Of a DNA stretch of 64,000 nucleotides, positions 21,480 to 34,200 are shown one piece after another. Below the pieces are notes generated by a model. It was not told where the DNA came from and did no database searches. It was given only the letters and a program-made list of their open reading frames with translations. This stretch comes from Sesamum alatum (Eukaryota > Streptophyta > Magnoliopsida > Lamiales > Pedaliaceae): assembly GCA_034509735.1 (NCBI GenBank), contig JACGWO010000006.1:7641001-7705000 (forward strand). The letters run 5' to 3'. Positions within the stretch are counted from its first letter, which is position 1, and each line of letters opens with the position of its first letter. The position numbers and the translations under genes were made by a program.

Positions 21480-22400
21480 AGACACATTGAAATTTAAAAT
21501 TTTATCAATTAATCCAACATGCACAATAAGTTTATACATCTCATCCCCCTCATCGTGGTCCATGTCGGCATCGTCTGGAGTAAGGGGGTTTGTTGGAGGC
21601 TATGACGGGCCAGCAGTGGAGTTATTGGTCTGCATGGACATCATCATACCCATCATTTCGACCATCATCGTCTCGAGCCGGACCATCAGATCCTCCATGT
21701 CCGACGATGGCAGTGGCGATGGTGATGGTGATGTATAGATCTGGCTAAGGTCGTGGGCCTCAAAACCAAGACAGAATACACGACCCTTGTTCTTGCCCCC
21801 GACCGGTACCAACCACAGATCTTGCTCGGTCATTGCCACCGAGCCCTCCGATTCGGCTGGAATATCCCGAGGATCGGCCGTGGCCTGAGGCTGGTGATCC
21901 TCCAGCAGCTTTTGGAACGTCTCCTACAAAACTAAGCAAATTATTATTATTATTTCCAAAAATTAAATTTTAAAGGATAAGTACTTACTGCCACCTCCAT
22001 TACCCCCAGCCTGCTCCAGTCGCTGTCGGCTTTCTTCTTGTAGCATCTGGAGAATAACTCCATCTGCTTGACTGGCCGACCGAGTTGTGCCTCCTATACA
22101 AGAAAGGAACAGTTAGTCAAGTTTTTATTTAATATTGACAAATGGTTTTAAAAAAGTTAAATTACTCATCATCTTCCTCTTGTGCATGCTGACTAAGGAA
22201 GAACCCCCGTGGTAGACAGTAGATGATGTCGCGAGGTTGGCCCACCGGTTGGCCTTGTTCTTGGCGGACTCGTTCTTGAACTCTTTGCTGGCGCAGTACA
22301 ACTGAAGCTGCCATCAGACCTTGTTCGACAGCCACACCGGCTTCACCAGAGACTGTCTGACGAGAGTAAAACGCTTGCGGATAAACGTCCCCACCTATTT
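21480..22400 (-). pseudogene. CACTA second gene (Transposase_24/PTTA-like), C-terminal part
   Basis: On the minus strand, exon-like pieces read CASKEFKNESAKNKANRWAN (about 22270), then a variable acidic region, then MAMTEQDLWLVPVGGKNKGR and VFCLGFEAHD (about 21750-21839), then a Met-rich tail. FKNxSxKNKxNR and a GGxKxxRVFxLG motif are typical of the plant Transposase_24 family encoded as the second gene of CACTA elements, where the protein is thought to bind subterminal repeats. It lies downstream of the TNP2 relic on the same strand, as expected for one element. Frames are broken. A plus-strand homologue with the same MAMTEQ motif lies at 38050-38370. Confidence 0.7.
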
Positions 22401-22744
22401 AGATTGTTCCAAGTTTCAAAATTTTCACCTATCTTTTCATTAGGCGCCTAATTGAAAGTTTGTAAGTGTGATTGGAAAAGTAAAAACCTATTGTGACCGT
22501 TCCAAGTTTCAAACTTCCTACCTATTTTTCAATATGCACTAAACTGGAATTGTGTTGCAACTAATTTAGGAATGGTCCGATTGGAAAAACAAAATCGTTC
22601 CTATCTTTGGTTTTGCATTACTTTAAAAATTTTAAACAAAACCAAAGTTATATTATTTTATAAAAAAATTATAATTATACAATGTTTAAACTAAGGTTTT
22701 TTTTTTTGCGTTACACAATCGAAAGATAACTAAGCACTACACGA

Positions 22745-25345
22745 TCAATAAGTCTCTTGCTTAGTCTCAAACTCATCAAAGCTATCTTCGTCATCTTCAT
22801 TGGATTCACCATTTGGAGAGCGGGATGTACCTGCTCGATGTTGTGACATGGATAGACCAACGACTAACTGTATACCAATTGGATCATGAAGTTTGTACGT
22901 TTGATTGTCTATACCAACATCTGGAGTAGGTATAACTTCATCCATCTGATAGGCGATCTCGGTCCATCGCGAGTCATCGATTACTATTCGAGCCTTGATT
23001 TGCAAACAACTTTCTAGTCGGATTTGTCTCTCTTCATGCTTGAGTAATACGCGTAGTAGACTTGTACTGCTTGCTGCGCTAGTATGAATGGTTTATTCTT
23101 TTGGTAGAGCTTTTTGAAATTGACATAAACGATGTGATAACAAGGGTGTATCTTCATGCCTCTTACCGGATCGACCCAACGACAATAGAATAGTACAATA
23201 TGCATGTCCAGAATAAGTGGATAATCTAACTTAATTATGTCTTCGAGTATCCCATAGAAGTCACTGTCCGGGTCTGTATATGATGAACTTTTGACACAAA
23301 CACCATAATTCATTGTTGACTTGCCGACATTGTGATGTTTTAGTATAGAAATTGAAGCTATTCACGAAGTAAGATGAGAATGTCGTTACTTCTGCACTAG
23401 GGCCCCAGTTATACAACTTCAATAATTCGTTGTCCACGTAATTCAATTTGGGTTTCACATGCAATTCATATAGCAATTGAAATAATTTATAAGAAATTGA
23501 CCAAATCGTTGTAATTTATAAGAAAGTGACACTTACACGACGCTTGAACCAATCCTTGAATTCAGTTGCCACTAGTTGATCAATTATTGGGTCCTCCAAA
23601 TGACGTTGCTCGTACAGTTCATTCAAGAACGACCTATATCAGAAACAATGATAATTATAAATATACAGGTTCAAACTAAAATGACCGATCATTGTTGCTC
23701 GTGAGATTATCGCTTCAATCGGGTCTACTTCGCTTGCAAAGAATGTGCGGAAGTAGTGGGAAGAGAAATGCCCGATTTCTTCGCAATGTATGCCTCTACA
23801 ATTGACGCCTCAACGTGTGCTTTGTTTTTCACATTCTTCTTCACGTGGAGGAATCTATTCGTACAAATATGTATTATAATATGGATGACAAAAAAATAAT
23901 ATATATATATATATATATATATAAAAGAAAATTTTCTAGTGTAGTTACCTCTCAAATGGGTACATCCACCTGTATTGCACGGCCCCCCCCAACGCGCGCT
24001 TCATATGGTAGGTGAACAATTTGGTGCTCCATTGAGTCAGAAAAAGGAGAAAATATTTTCTTGAGGTTGCACATGGTGACGGCTACACTATCTTCCAATT
24101 CTTGTACCTTGTTGACATTTAGTGTGGTTGAGCATAGGATCTGGAATAGAAGACTCACCTCCATCAAGGCCCCACACACGTGCTCAGGAAGCATTTCACG
24201 AAAGGTAATCGAAATAAACTTTTGCATGAATACATAACAATCATGGCTCTTCATGTCGTGCATCTTTAGTTGCTTCATGTCGACGCATCGGGGCTAGTTA
24301 GATGCGTACCCATCAGGAAACCTAAGACAACGAATTCACTCATATATCCTCTTCTTCTGTTCCTTCGTCAGTGTATATATAGCTTTGAGGATCACGTTCG
24401 CTCGCCTTTCGTTTACCTCAAGCTTCGACAGATTACATATGATCTTTAGATCCTTCCGTGCATTCAGATTATCTTTCGTTTTGTCCTTTATGTCCATCAT
24501 AGTATTGAATATATTGTCCAACACATTATTCTCAATGTGCATGACATCAAGATTGTGTCGTACTAGATGCGTCCCCCAGTATTCAAGCTCCCAAAAGATG
24601 CTTTGCCTTTGTCCACTTATGCTCGATACTGTATCCTTCCGGTTCATTCAGCGGTTGTTTGACTGAAACACTAAACGCATTAACGCAGTTTCAGATCTGC
24701 TCTCCAGTCAGCCTCAGACGTGCAACCTTCCTTTTCATTTGATTTTTAGTGAATGCTTTCTTGTTCCTGCGGTACGGATGATCCGGTGGGAGAAACTGTT
24801 TGTGGTAGTCAAAATAGCATGTCTTCCTATCGTGCCGCCAATAGAATGACCGTGTGTCCTCTATACAAACTGGACACCCCATAACACCGGTGGTACTCCA
24901 TCCGGATGCCATCCCATAAGCGAGTAGGTCGTTCACTGTCCACATCAATACGAGCCGTAAATGCCATAAACTTTGCAACTCCTCGATCAACGACTTCAGG
25001 TAGACATCGATCAGACATTTGGGATTGGATGGGCCAGGGATCACTATTGTCAGGAACATATACTCAGACTTCATGCACATTACCGGTGGAAGATTGTACG
25101 GCGTAAGTATCACAGGCCAACATGAGTAAGTTTTACCATACTATCCGTGCGGTGCAAACTCATTCGTGCACAACCCTAGTCTAACATTACGGGGCTCAGC
25201 TGCAAAATTGGGATATGTCAGGCCGAAATGCCTTCAAGCCTCTGCATCGAACGGATGACACATGTATCCCTCCTCCGTCTGATAGTTGGCATGCCACTTC
25301 ATGTGTTCGGCAATCGCCTCCGACGCATACAACCTCTGCAGTCGA
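22745..25345 (-). pseudogene. CACTA TNP2 transposase, copy 1, N-terminus missing
   Basis: Minus-strand pieces in order: YMCHPFDAEA near 25240; a central block with LPPVMCMKSEYMFLTIVIPG (about 25080), GMASGWSTTGVMGCPVC and RHNLDVMHIENNVLDNIF (about 24550); then the DUF4218-like EHVCGALMEVSLLFQILCST and MEHQIVHLPYEA (24000-24190); then the DUF4216-like MNYGVCVKSSSYTDPDSDFY (about 23300). This is the TNP2 transposase of CACTA/En-Spm elements, which cuts the element ends. It has many frameshifts, a deletion of about 50 bases near 24945 relative to copy 2, and a TA microsatellite at 23900-23922. Homology to copy 2 stops at about 25345 where the hAT element begins, so the N-terminal third is absent. 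Confidence 0.88.
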
Positions 25346-26162
25346 GGGATGTGCAAAAATCGACCAGGCCAAAAAAAAATAGCTGAATCGAAAAAATCGA
25401 TTTGAATTGAAAATCGAACAAAAAAAATAGGTCTGATTTTCATTTTTTTTTGAATCTTGGTTTTTGTTTCAGTTCGGTGTATATGGTTCGGTCCATTGGA
25501 CCAAACCAGAAATTGATTTTATTATTTTTAATAATAATAATAATAATAATATTATACTATTATATAATTTATAATTTTAGCTTTCAATTTATCACTAAGA
25601 CACTAAGTTTCACTTTCAAGTTTCAAACTTTCAGTCTTTGAAGAGAAGACGTCAGAGCAACAAAAAAAATTAGAGAGAGAGATCGACACTTTGACTTCGA
25701 CGGTAAGTAGAGAGAGACGACATCGGCGAGTCACTGAGAGAGACCTCGAAGGTGACATCGACTGTGAGTCAGAGAGAGAGAAACGACGATGATCGTGTTT
25801 TTTTTAGAGATAGAGCCGTGGCGGCGAATGGCCGAACAACAAAGGCGGCGAGAAATTCCGACGAAGCGGCGGCGACCCGACACCGAGAGAGGTTGGTTGG
25901 TTTTAATTTAGTTAGTATTTTGGTGTTTGTCGAGTTTGGTACTTTGTCTATTGTTGGTTGTACCTTGTTTATTGTTGGGTTACATTGTGTTGTATTTATT
26001 ATTTTTATAAATTGTTGTAAATATTGGGAATATTGTTGTAACTTGTAATTTTCTAGTTTGTAAAATGAAAATTATAAATTTTTCCGATTTAGTTTGATTT
26101 TGTTTTTCCATGGATGTGGGTCTTCGATGGATGGATGAATGTACAAAATGAATGAATGCACA

Positions 26163-26330
26163 AAATGGTTGAATGCACATTACAAGAATTATCTGAATTA
26201 ATGAAGTGTACTGACAGGTGCATATTAATGGTTGAATGCACTTTACAAAATTAATGGCTGAATGTACCTTACAAAATTAATGGCTGAATGCACATTACAA
26301 ACTTAATGGTTGAATGCACATTACAAAATT
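26163..26330 (+). repeat. ~26 bp tandem repeat in the hAT 5' region
   Basis: Units of the type TTAATGGNTGAATGCACNTTACAAA start at 26224, 26251, 26277 and 26303, with a diverged unit at 26163. They lie upstream of the transposase start codon, possibly inside a leader intron, and could be transposase-binding subterminal repeats. Confidence 0.65.
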
Positions 26331-26760
26331 GTAAATTAAATGATTTGTTAGGACATGTGCATATTACAATTTACAAGAAATAATGAGTTGTACTGAATTT
26401 AATGAACTGAATTTATACAATAGCATTATTTGTAGTGAATTGTCCTAAAATGAATTGTACTGAAGTAATGAAGTGTAGTGAATTATACTAACGATTGTGT
26501 GTATTTGTAGTGTTGTGTAAATGGATTTATCCGAGGGGAGCGAACGAGAAGAAATGATGTTGGAAGATGAAGGGATTTCAGACACACCACCTCTACCTCT
26601 ACAACCATAAGAAACACAAACACAGAGGCCCAAGAGGAAGGAGACATGCAAAAGACTTAAGGTTTGGGATCACTTCATCGCCTACAATAATAACGAAGGA
26701 AAGCCAAGAGGTCGATGTAAGTTTTGTGAATAAACTTGTGCTGCTGATCCTTCTAAGAAG

Positions 26761-27017
26761 GGATAATTACATAAACCCCCCCTGTGTTTTCAAAATTTAG
26801 CTAGAAACCCCCCGTGTTAAAAATATAAGCAAAAAAAATCCCATGTTTTTGGAAATAATGCACACTCTCCCTTATCATTAGTTGACACTAACGGTGTTAA
26901 ATTTTTTTACCGATTTGCTCATTATACTCTTGCGTTATTAACCGTTGATCTTCAACAATGTAAAGTGAATGGTCTAGATTTTAAGAAAATTTAAAAATAT
27001 ATTATATATTTATATAT

Positions 27018-27069
<52 letters not shown>

Positions 27070-28071
27070 TAAAACTTGGGGCGACGTCGCCGCGGCCGGG
27101 GACAACGGCGACGTCGACCCAAAAGGGGGCGACCGCGCGTCGCCCTGGATCTGGGCGACTGTCGCCCCCCCGCAAAAGGGGGGCGACGGCCATCGCCCTT
27201 CATTGGGCGACATGAGGTCGCCCCCCGTCGCCCCTTTTGCAGGGCGACGGAGGTCGCCCAGATCCAAGGCGACCGCGCATCGCCCTGGATCTGGGCGACT
27301 GTCGCCCCCCTGCAAAAGGGGGGCGACGGCCGTTGCCCATCTCTGTCGCCCAGTGAAGGAACGATGGCCCGTCGACGACCGTCGTCCCCTTTTTTTAGGG
27401 GCGACGCCCTTTGCAGGGGCGACTGTTGTCGCCCAACTTTTTCTGATTTTTTTATTTTTTTATTTTTTTTGGTAAATTTAATTTAATAGATTAATTTAAT
27501 TATTATTTTTTATTTATTTACTGTAATTTATCTAGATAATATGCAAGTAATTATATATTTAAACATAGAAAAATTATTTTTCTGTTTATTTATTGTTATT
27601 TATATAAATAATATAATTTTAAAACATATCCAACACAAAATTATTAATTGTTGATGAATATTATTCGGATATAATTTACTGTAATTTATTTTTAATATTG
27701 TAAAATATGTATAATAATTTAATTTGATGTAATAATATTTTATATATATAATATTATGAATATTAATTGTTTAGTATTTGTTATATTTTTATTAGTAAAA
27801 TTGGAAAAAGCTAAAGAAATCAATTAAAAACAATAAAGAGAGGGATAATTGTATAAGATAGGGGTAATTTTATCATTTCAAAGTGGTCAAAGGCTGAAAA
27901 TATGTCAAAATTGTATCCCACTCTCATTTGCCGCGCGTGTATGTAACTCTCCATTTTTTTTAACGGAGAGGGTTTTTTTTGTAGGGTTTATAATTATTAG
28001 CTATTTAATTAACACATGTAAGTTTTGAGCAATTTTCATATAACATAGAGGGGGTGTTATGCAATTTTTCC
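26761..28071. mobile_element. Mutator-like element (1.3 kb) with GC-rich core, inserted in hAT gene
   Basis: The left end GGGATAATTACATAAACCCC is mirrored by the right end (reverse complement GGAAAAATTGCATAACACCC). It is flanked by a perfect direct repeat TTCTAAGAA (26752-26760 and 28072-28080; the match extends to 12 bases). A 9 bp TSD points to Mutator-like insertion. Removing the element and one repeat restores the order of the BED-finger coding sequence around it. It encodes no transposase. A CA/TA microsatellite (27022-27069) leads into a GC-rich block, and the rest is AT-rich. Confidence 0.82.
27075..27440. repeat. GC-rich block of inverted GGGCGAC/GTCGCCC words
   Basis: By eye there are about ten GGGCGAC and eight GTCGCCC words in some 365 bases, plus near matches, often closely paired as in TGGGCGACTGTCGCCC (twice). 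A longer unit with CGTCGCCCTGGATCTGGGCG recurs at about 27140 and 27280. The block is surrounded by very AT-rich DNA. Open frames on both strands are low-complexity and are not taken as genes. A related block lies at 40290-40565 in a different element. Confidence 0.8.
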
Positions 28072-30571
28072 TTCTAAGAATAACACATCTAGTATGAAAA
28101 ATCATATGAGACAAATGCAAAAAATATCCTGATAATCTAGCTTCTGTTACTGAGAACCGCACAATAACTAGTTTCTTTTAGAGTGTAACGGGGGATTTAA
28201 GATAAAGTTCAACTCTGAAGTTTGATCATGAAATTGTTAGAACTGCCTTAGCTCGGATGATAGTTATTGATGAATTGCCTTTAAGTTTGTTGAAAATGAA
28301 GGATTTAGGCAATTTATCTCTGCGGCATGTCCACAATTTAGTGTCCCTTCAAGAACCGCTATAACTAGGGATTGTTATAAGTTGTTCTATGATGAAAAGA
28401 ATAAGTTAGAAACTTATTTCAAGAATTCAGGACAAAGAATCTCATTGACCACAGACACATGGACTTCTATCAAAGACTCACCTATATGTGTTTGACTGCA
28501 CATTACATTGATTCTGCTTGGAAAATGCATAAGGTTATCCTTAATTTCATCCCATGTCCTACTCATAAAGGTGATGATGTTGGATTGTTGATTGAGAAAT
28601 ATTTATTGGATTGGGGATTGATAAAGTATTTGTTGTAACTGTTGACAATGCTTCCTCGAATGATACAACTGTTGCTTACTTGAGACGAAGATTTGTTAAT
28701 TGGGGAACTACTGTATGTGAAGGAATATATTTGCATATGATATGTGTGGCTCATATTATCAATTTAATTGTCAAAGATGGATTGAAGGAATTGAATAATT
28801 CCGTTGAGCGTGTCCGAACAATTTTTAGATATGTTCGTTAATCACCTGCTAGGACCAAAAAATTTAACATTATGCTGTTGAGGAGAAAGTTCAAAGCAAA
28901 AAATCAGTGTGTTTAGATGTCCACACAAGATGGAATTCAGTTTATACTATGTTAGAGACTGCTCTCATATTTCAAGGCGTGTTTGAAAGATATGAAATGT
29001 ATAATGCTGATTTTCGTGGTGATTTCATGCCTGATGGTCCTTATGGTAGAATTGAGTTGCCTGCGAAATATGATTGGGTTATGGTTAAAAAAATTGTGAC
29101 GTTGTTGCAACACTTTTATGAGCTAACCAATCGAGTCTCTGGGTCTTTGTGTGTGACATCTAAACATTTTTTTGGATGAAATAAGTGATATTGGCGACTC
29201 ATCGAAGAATGGATTAGGAGTGATGATGATTGTTTGGTAGATATGGCTCGACAAATGAAGGTAAAATTTGATAAGTATTGGAGTAGTATTGATAAGTGAA
29301 CATGATGTTGTATGTTGTTGTTATGCTTGATCCTCGAAAAAAGTCCTCTTATCTTCAATATATTTTCAACAATATGTATGAGCCACAAACAAAAGAAATA
29401 ATGCAAGTATGGCCAAAGATGCTTTCTATGCTGTATTTGAAGATTACAACAATGCATATTCTTCGACAGCATCACATCCTTCTACCACTTCGTTGACGTC
29501 TAGTGAATCAGAGTAGGATCATAGTGCTATTGGTCCAGTAAAGGAGGTTAGTGTTAACATGATAAAGAGATGGAAACAAATATTATCCAATATTGGACGT
29601 AGGCAAAAATTAGAGGTGGATATATAAATGAAGAAATTGTAGAAGATGAATCTCCAAGTTTTGATATAAAGCAATGGTGGAAAGTGCATTCTCAGAGATT
29701 TTCCATCTTATCACGATTGCCACGGGATGTGTTAGCCATGTCTATATCTACCGTTGCGTCGGAATCAACTTTCAGTACTGAAGGTTGTATCATTGATGAT
29801 TTCAGAGCATCATTGACTCCAAAGATGGAACAAGCTTTAATTTGTTGCCAAGATTGGTTACGGCATGCTCCGGTAAAACTAGTTGAAGAGGACTATGACA
29901 TGATCAAGAAAATTGTAAAAGGTATATGTCAATTTAATATTTACCCATTTATTGCGAATATTAGTTTATTCATTATTGACATCTTTTATTTAATAAATTA
30001 AAATTTTGTTCTTCATGATGTATCTTATACTTGTAGATGTCGTATCAAGTGTTCGCTTAGAGTAAACCTTCATCGGATTATGATATCATATGTCACGTAC
30101 ATATAATTTTTTTTTCATGCACTTTTATAGTTTTATTTTATAATTTCTTTCTTTTTTGGTTTTTTTTAGTAGTAAGTTGATGGAGCTTCAATCTCGGATA
30201 GACGGATTCTTAAGATTCTCAAAACTGAAGCTTCAAACTTGTGATGGATGTTATTTTGTTATTCAATATTATTGTGTTAAAATTTTTGTTGGAATATTGA
30301 ATTGTTATTTTGAAATAGAATGCGTATATTTCAATGAGTGGAATGGTATTCGTATCATATTGTGTCAATTGTTGTTTTTTTTATATTTCTATATTTTTAA
30401 TAGGTATTTTTTTTTCAAAATTGAAATTTATAATAAAACATGAATTTTATTGTTAATTTTTTCTTGGGTTGAAAACCGAAAAAAAATTGAATTCATTTTC
30501 AGTCGACAATCGAACCGAGCTTTGTAGTTCAGTTCGGTTCGACTTTGAAAACCGAATTGAACACCCGAACT

Positions 30572-30900
30572 CTATCTGCTTGACTGGTTGACTGAGCTGT
30601 GCCTCCTGTACAATAAGGGAACAGTTAGTCAAGTTTTTATTTAATATTGATAAATGCTTTAAAAAAATTAAATTACTTGTCATCTTCCTCTTGTGCATGT
30701 CGATTGAGAAAGAACCCCCGTGGTAGCCAGTAGATGATGTCGCGAGGTTGGCCGACCGATTGACCTTATTCTTGGCGGACTCGTTCTTGAATTCCTCGCT
30801 GGCCCAGTACAACTGGAGCTGCCGCTAGACCTTGTTCGGCAGCCACACCGGCTTCACTAAAGACTGTCTGATGAGAGTGAAGCGCTTGCGGATGAATTTC
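30572..30900 (-). pseudogene. CACTA second gene (Transposase_24-like), 5' fragment
   Basis: The minus strand reads MYWASEEFKNESAKNKVNRS followed by ANLATSSTGYHGG and MHKRKM, matching the part at about 22200-22290. The sequence is cut at 30572 by the hAT border, at a position equivalent to about 22060. The rest of the gene is therefore missing here, but is present in the left CACTA fragment. Confidence 0.7.
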
Positions 30901-31251
30901 ACCACCTATTTAGATCATTCCAAGTTTTAAATTTCCCACCTGTTTTTTCATTAGATGGCTAATTGAAACTTTGTAACTATAATTGGAGCGGAAAAAAATA
31001 TATTGTGATCGTTCCAAGTTTCAAACTTCCCACCTATTTTTCAATATGCGTCAAACCGGAATTGTGTTGCAACTAATTTAGGAATGATCCGGTTGGAAAA
31101 ACAAAACCGTTCCTATCTTTGGTTTTGCATTACTTTAAAATTTTAAACAAAACCAAAGTTATATTATTTTATAAAAAAATTATACTTAATACAACGTTTA
31201 AACTAAGATTTTTTTCGTTACACATTCAAAAGATAGCTAAGCACTACACGA

Positions 31252-34200
31252 TCAATAAGTCTCCTCCTTAGTCTCAAACTTGTCAAAGCTATCTTCGTCA
31301 TCTTGATCATCGAATTCACCATTTGGAGAGCGGGATGTACCTGCTCGATGTTGTGACATGGATAGATCAACGACTAACTGTATACCTGTTGGATCATGAA
31401 GTTTGTACGTTTGATTGTCTGTACCAATATCTGGAATAGGTACGACTTCATACATCTGATAGATGATCTCAGTCCATCGCGATTCATCGATTATTCTTCG
31501 AGCCTTGATTTTGCAAACAACTTGCCAATTGGCTTTGTCTCTCTTCATGCTCGGGTAATTCGCGTAGTAGACTTGTACTGCTTGTTGCGCCAGTATAAAT
31601 GATTAATTCTTTTTGTAGAGCTTTTTGAAATTGACATAAACGATGTGATAACGAGGGTGTATCTTCATGCCTCTTAGCGGATCGACCCAACAAAAATTGA
31701 ACAATACAATGTGCATGTCCGAAATAAGTAGGTAATCTTACTTAATTATCTCTTCTGTATTCCATAGAATTTACTGTCCGTGCCTGTATATAATGAGCTT
31801 TTGACACAAATACCACAATTCATTGTTGACTTGCTTACACTGTGATGTTCAATGTGGAAATTGAAGCCCTTCACGAAGTAAGAGGGGAACATCGTCACTT
31901 CTACCCTAGGGCCCCAATATTGCAACTTACTTACACGATGCTTGAACCAATCCTTGAATTCAGTTGCCACTAGTTGATCAATTATTGGGCCCTTTAAATG
32001 GTGTTGCTCGTACAGTTCATATAAGAAACAATGATAATTATAAATATAAATGTTCAAACTGAAATGATCAAAAGAGTATATGTATGATGTATCTAAAAAA
32101 ACATATCGTAGTATGGCGTAACTACTTCACAATTACACAACACGTACATCTCGATTATATAAAAAGTTCCTCACTGGTTAGCCACCTCTTCTTTGAGGCT
32201 CCACTTGCTCGGCCCAGGTGATTGAAAATGGTTGTACCATTCAATCATAGTTGCTCGTGAGATCATTATTTCGACCAGGTCTTCTTTGCTTGCAAAGAAT
32301 GTGCGGTTCGAAGTAGTGGGAAAAGAAAAGCCCAATTTCTTCGACAATATATGCCTCTACAGTTGATGCCTCCACATGTGCTTTGTTTTTCACATCTTCT
32401 TCAAATCGTGGAGGAATCTATTCGTATGAATATTTATTATCGTATGGATGATAGAAAATTAATATATATAAAAAAAGAAAATTTCTAGTGTAGTTATCTC
32501 TTAAATGGTTACATCCACTTGTACTGCACAGGCCCCCAACGAGCGCCTCATATGGCAGGTGAACAATTAGGTGCTCCATTGAGTCGAAAAAAGGAGGAAA
32601 TATTTTCTTGAGGTTGCACATGATGACGGCTACAGTGTCTTTCAATTTTTGTACCTTGTTGACATCTAGTGTGGTTGAGCATAGGATCTGGAATAGAAGG
32701 CTCACCTCCGTCAAGGCCCCACACACGTGCTCAGGAAGCATTTCACGGAAGGCAATCGAAACCAATTTTTGTATGAATACATGACAATCATGGCTCTTCA
32801 TGTCGTGCATCCTTAGCTCCTTCATGTCGACGCATCGGGACAAGTTAGATGTGTACTCATTAGGAAACCTAAGATAACAAATCCACTCATATATCCTCTT
32901 CGTCTGCCCCTTCGTCAGTGTATATATAGCTTTAGGCATCACGTTCGGTGTCCTTTCGTCCACCTCAAGCTCCGGCCGATTACATATGATCTTTAGATTC
33001 TTCCATGCATTCAGATTGTCCTTCGTTTTGCCCTTTATGTCCATCACAGTATTGAATATATTGTCAAACACATTATTCTCAATGTGCATGATATCAAGAT
33101 TGTGTCGTATCAGATGTGTCGCCTAGTATTCAAGCTTCCAAAAGATGCTTTGTCTTTGTCCACTTATGCTCGATACCGTATCCTTCCGATTCATTTAGTG
33201 GTTGTTCGATTGCAACACTAAACGCATTGACACGGGTTTAGATCTTCTCTCTAGTCAGCCTTGGACGTGCAACCTTCCTTTCCATTAGATTTTTAGTGAA
33301 TGTTTTTTGTTCCTGCTGTACGGATGGTCCGGTGGGAAAAAACTGCCTCTGGCAGTCAAAATAGCATGTCTTCCTACCTTGCTACAAATAGAATGCCCGT
33401 GTGTCTTCCATACAAACTGGACACCCCATAACACCGACGGTACTCCATCTAGATGCCATCCCATAAGAGGGTAGGTTGTTCATTCTCCACATCAATGCGG
33501 CCCGCATCATGAATCCCTGGTTTGTCGCATTATCGTGCGTACGTACACCCACATGCCATAAATTTTGCAACTCCTCAATCAACGGATCCAGGTAGACATC
33601 GATCAGATGTTTGGGACTGGATGGGCTAGGGATCACCATCGTCAGGAATATGTACTTAGACTTCATGCACATTACCAGTGGGAGATTGTACGGTGTAAGT
33701 ATCACGGGCCAATATGAGTAAGTTTTAGCATACTGCCCATGCAGTGCAAACCCATCCGTGCACAGTCTTAGTCTAACATTACGGGACCCAGCTGTAAAAT
33801 CGGGATATGCCTCCAAGCCTCTGCATCGGACGGATGACACATGGATCCCTCCTCCATCTGATGGTTGGCATGCCACGTCATGTGCTCGGCAGTTGCCTCC
33901 GACACATACAACCTCTACAGCCACGGGGTAAGCGGCAAGTACCTAAAAGTGGAATACATGGACTTCTTGCGTCTAGGATTTCTCTCCCTGGTCGGCTTGT
34001 ACCTAGTGTCTCCACAAAACTTGCAATAGTCTAGATCAATGTCGTCCTTCCAGTGTAACATGTAGCCATTTTTATACGCATCAATCTTCTAAGCTAGTAA
34101 ACCCAAGTCTCTTATCAATTTTTTCGTACTATAATAATCGGGGGAGAAAGTGTGATCGCGGGACATTATATGATTAGCCCATCGGCATAGTTGATCTTAT

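Larger units (their letters stand above)
26521..29990 (+). pseudogene. hAT transposase (BED finger, hATC), split and degenerate
   Basis: The start at 26521 gives MDLSEGSEREEMMLEDEGIS. A BED zinc finger follows (VWDHFIAYNNNEGKPRGRCK, then FCE), with stops, and is interrupted at 26761-28071 by another transposon; it resumes with NNTSSMKNHM. The catalytic RNase H-like core follows (TTDTWTSI, FVVTVDNASSNDT, HMICVAHIINLIVKDG, VHTRWNSVYTMLETAL). The C-terminal hATC dimerisation domain is at about 29660-29900 (QWWKVHSQRFSILSRLPRDV, STVASESTFSTEG, ALICCQDWLR). The layout matches the plant RICESLEEPER / BED-finger hAT family. Several stops and frameshifts (for example near 28494 and 28842) make it a pseudogene. 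Confidence 0.88.
25345..30571 (+). mobile_element. hAT transposon, defective, at a CACTA-CACTA junction
   Basis: The left end is GGGATGTGCAAAAATCGACC and the right end has the reverse complement GTTCGGGTGTTCAATTCGGT, both of the kind seen in plant hAT elements. Inside is a plus-strand hAT transposase gene with BED finger, core and dimerisation domain. CACTA homology ends and restarts at exactly these borders. No 8 bp TSD is visible (left flank CTGCAGTC, right flank TCTATCTG), so the flanks are not from one insertion event. The 5' part (25630-26520) has GAGAGA-rich leader, intron-like DNA and short tandem repeats. Confidence 0.75.

Noticed and set aside
27002..27486. Frames of 63-136 codons across the GC-rich core
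   Set aside because: The translation is a simple repeat of the nucleotide words on either strand; treated as DNA repeat, not as protein gene.
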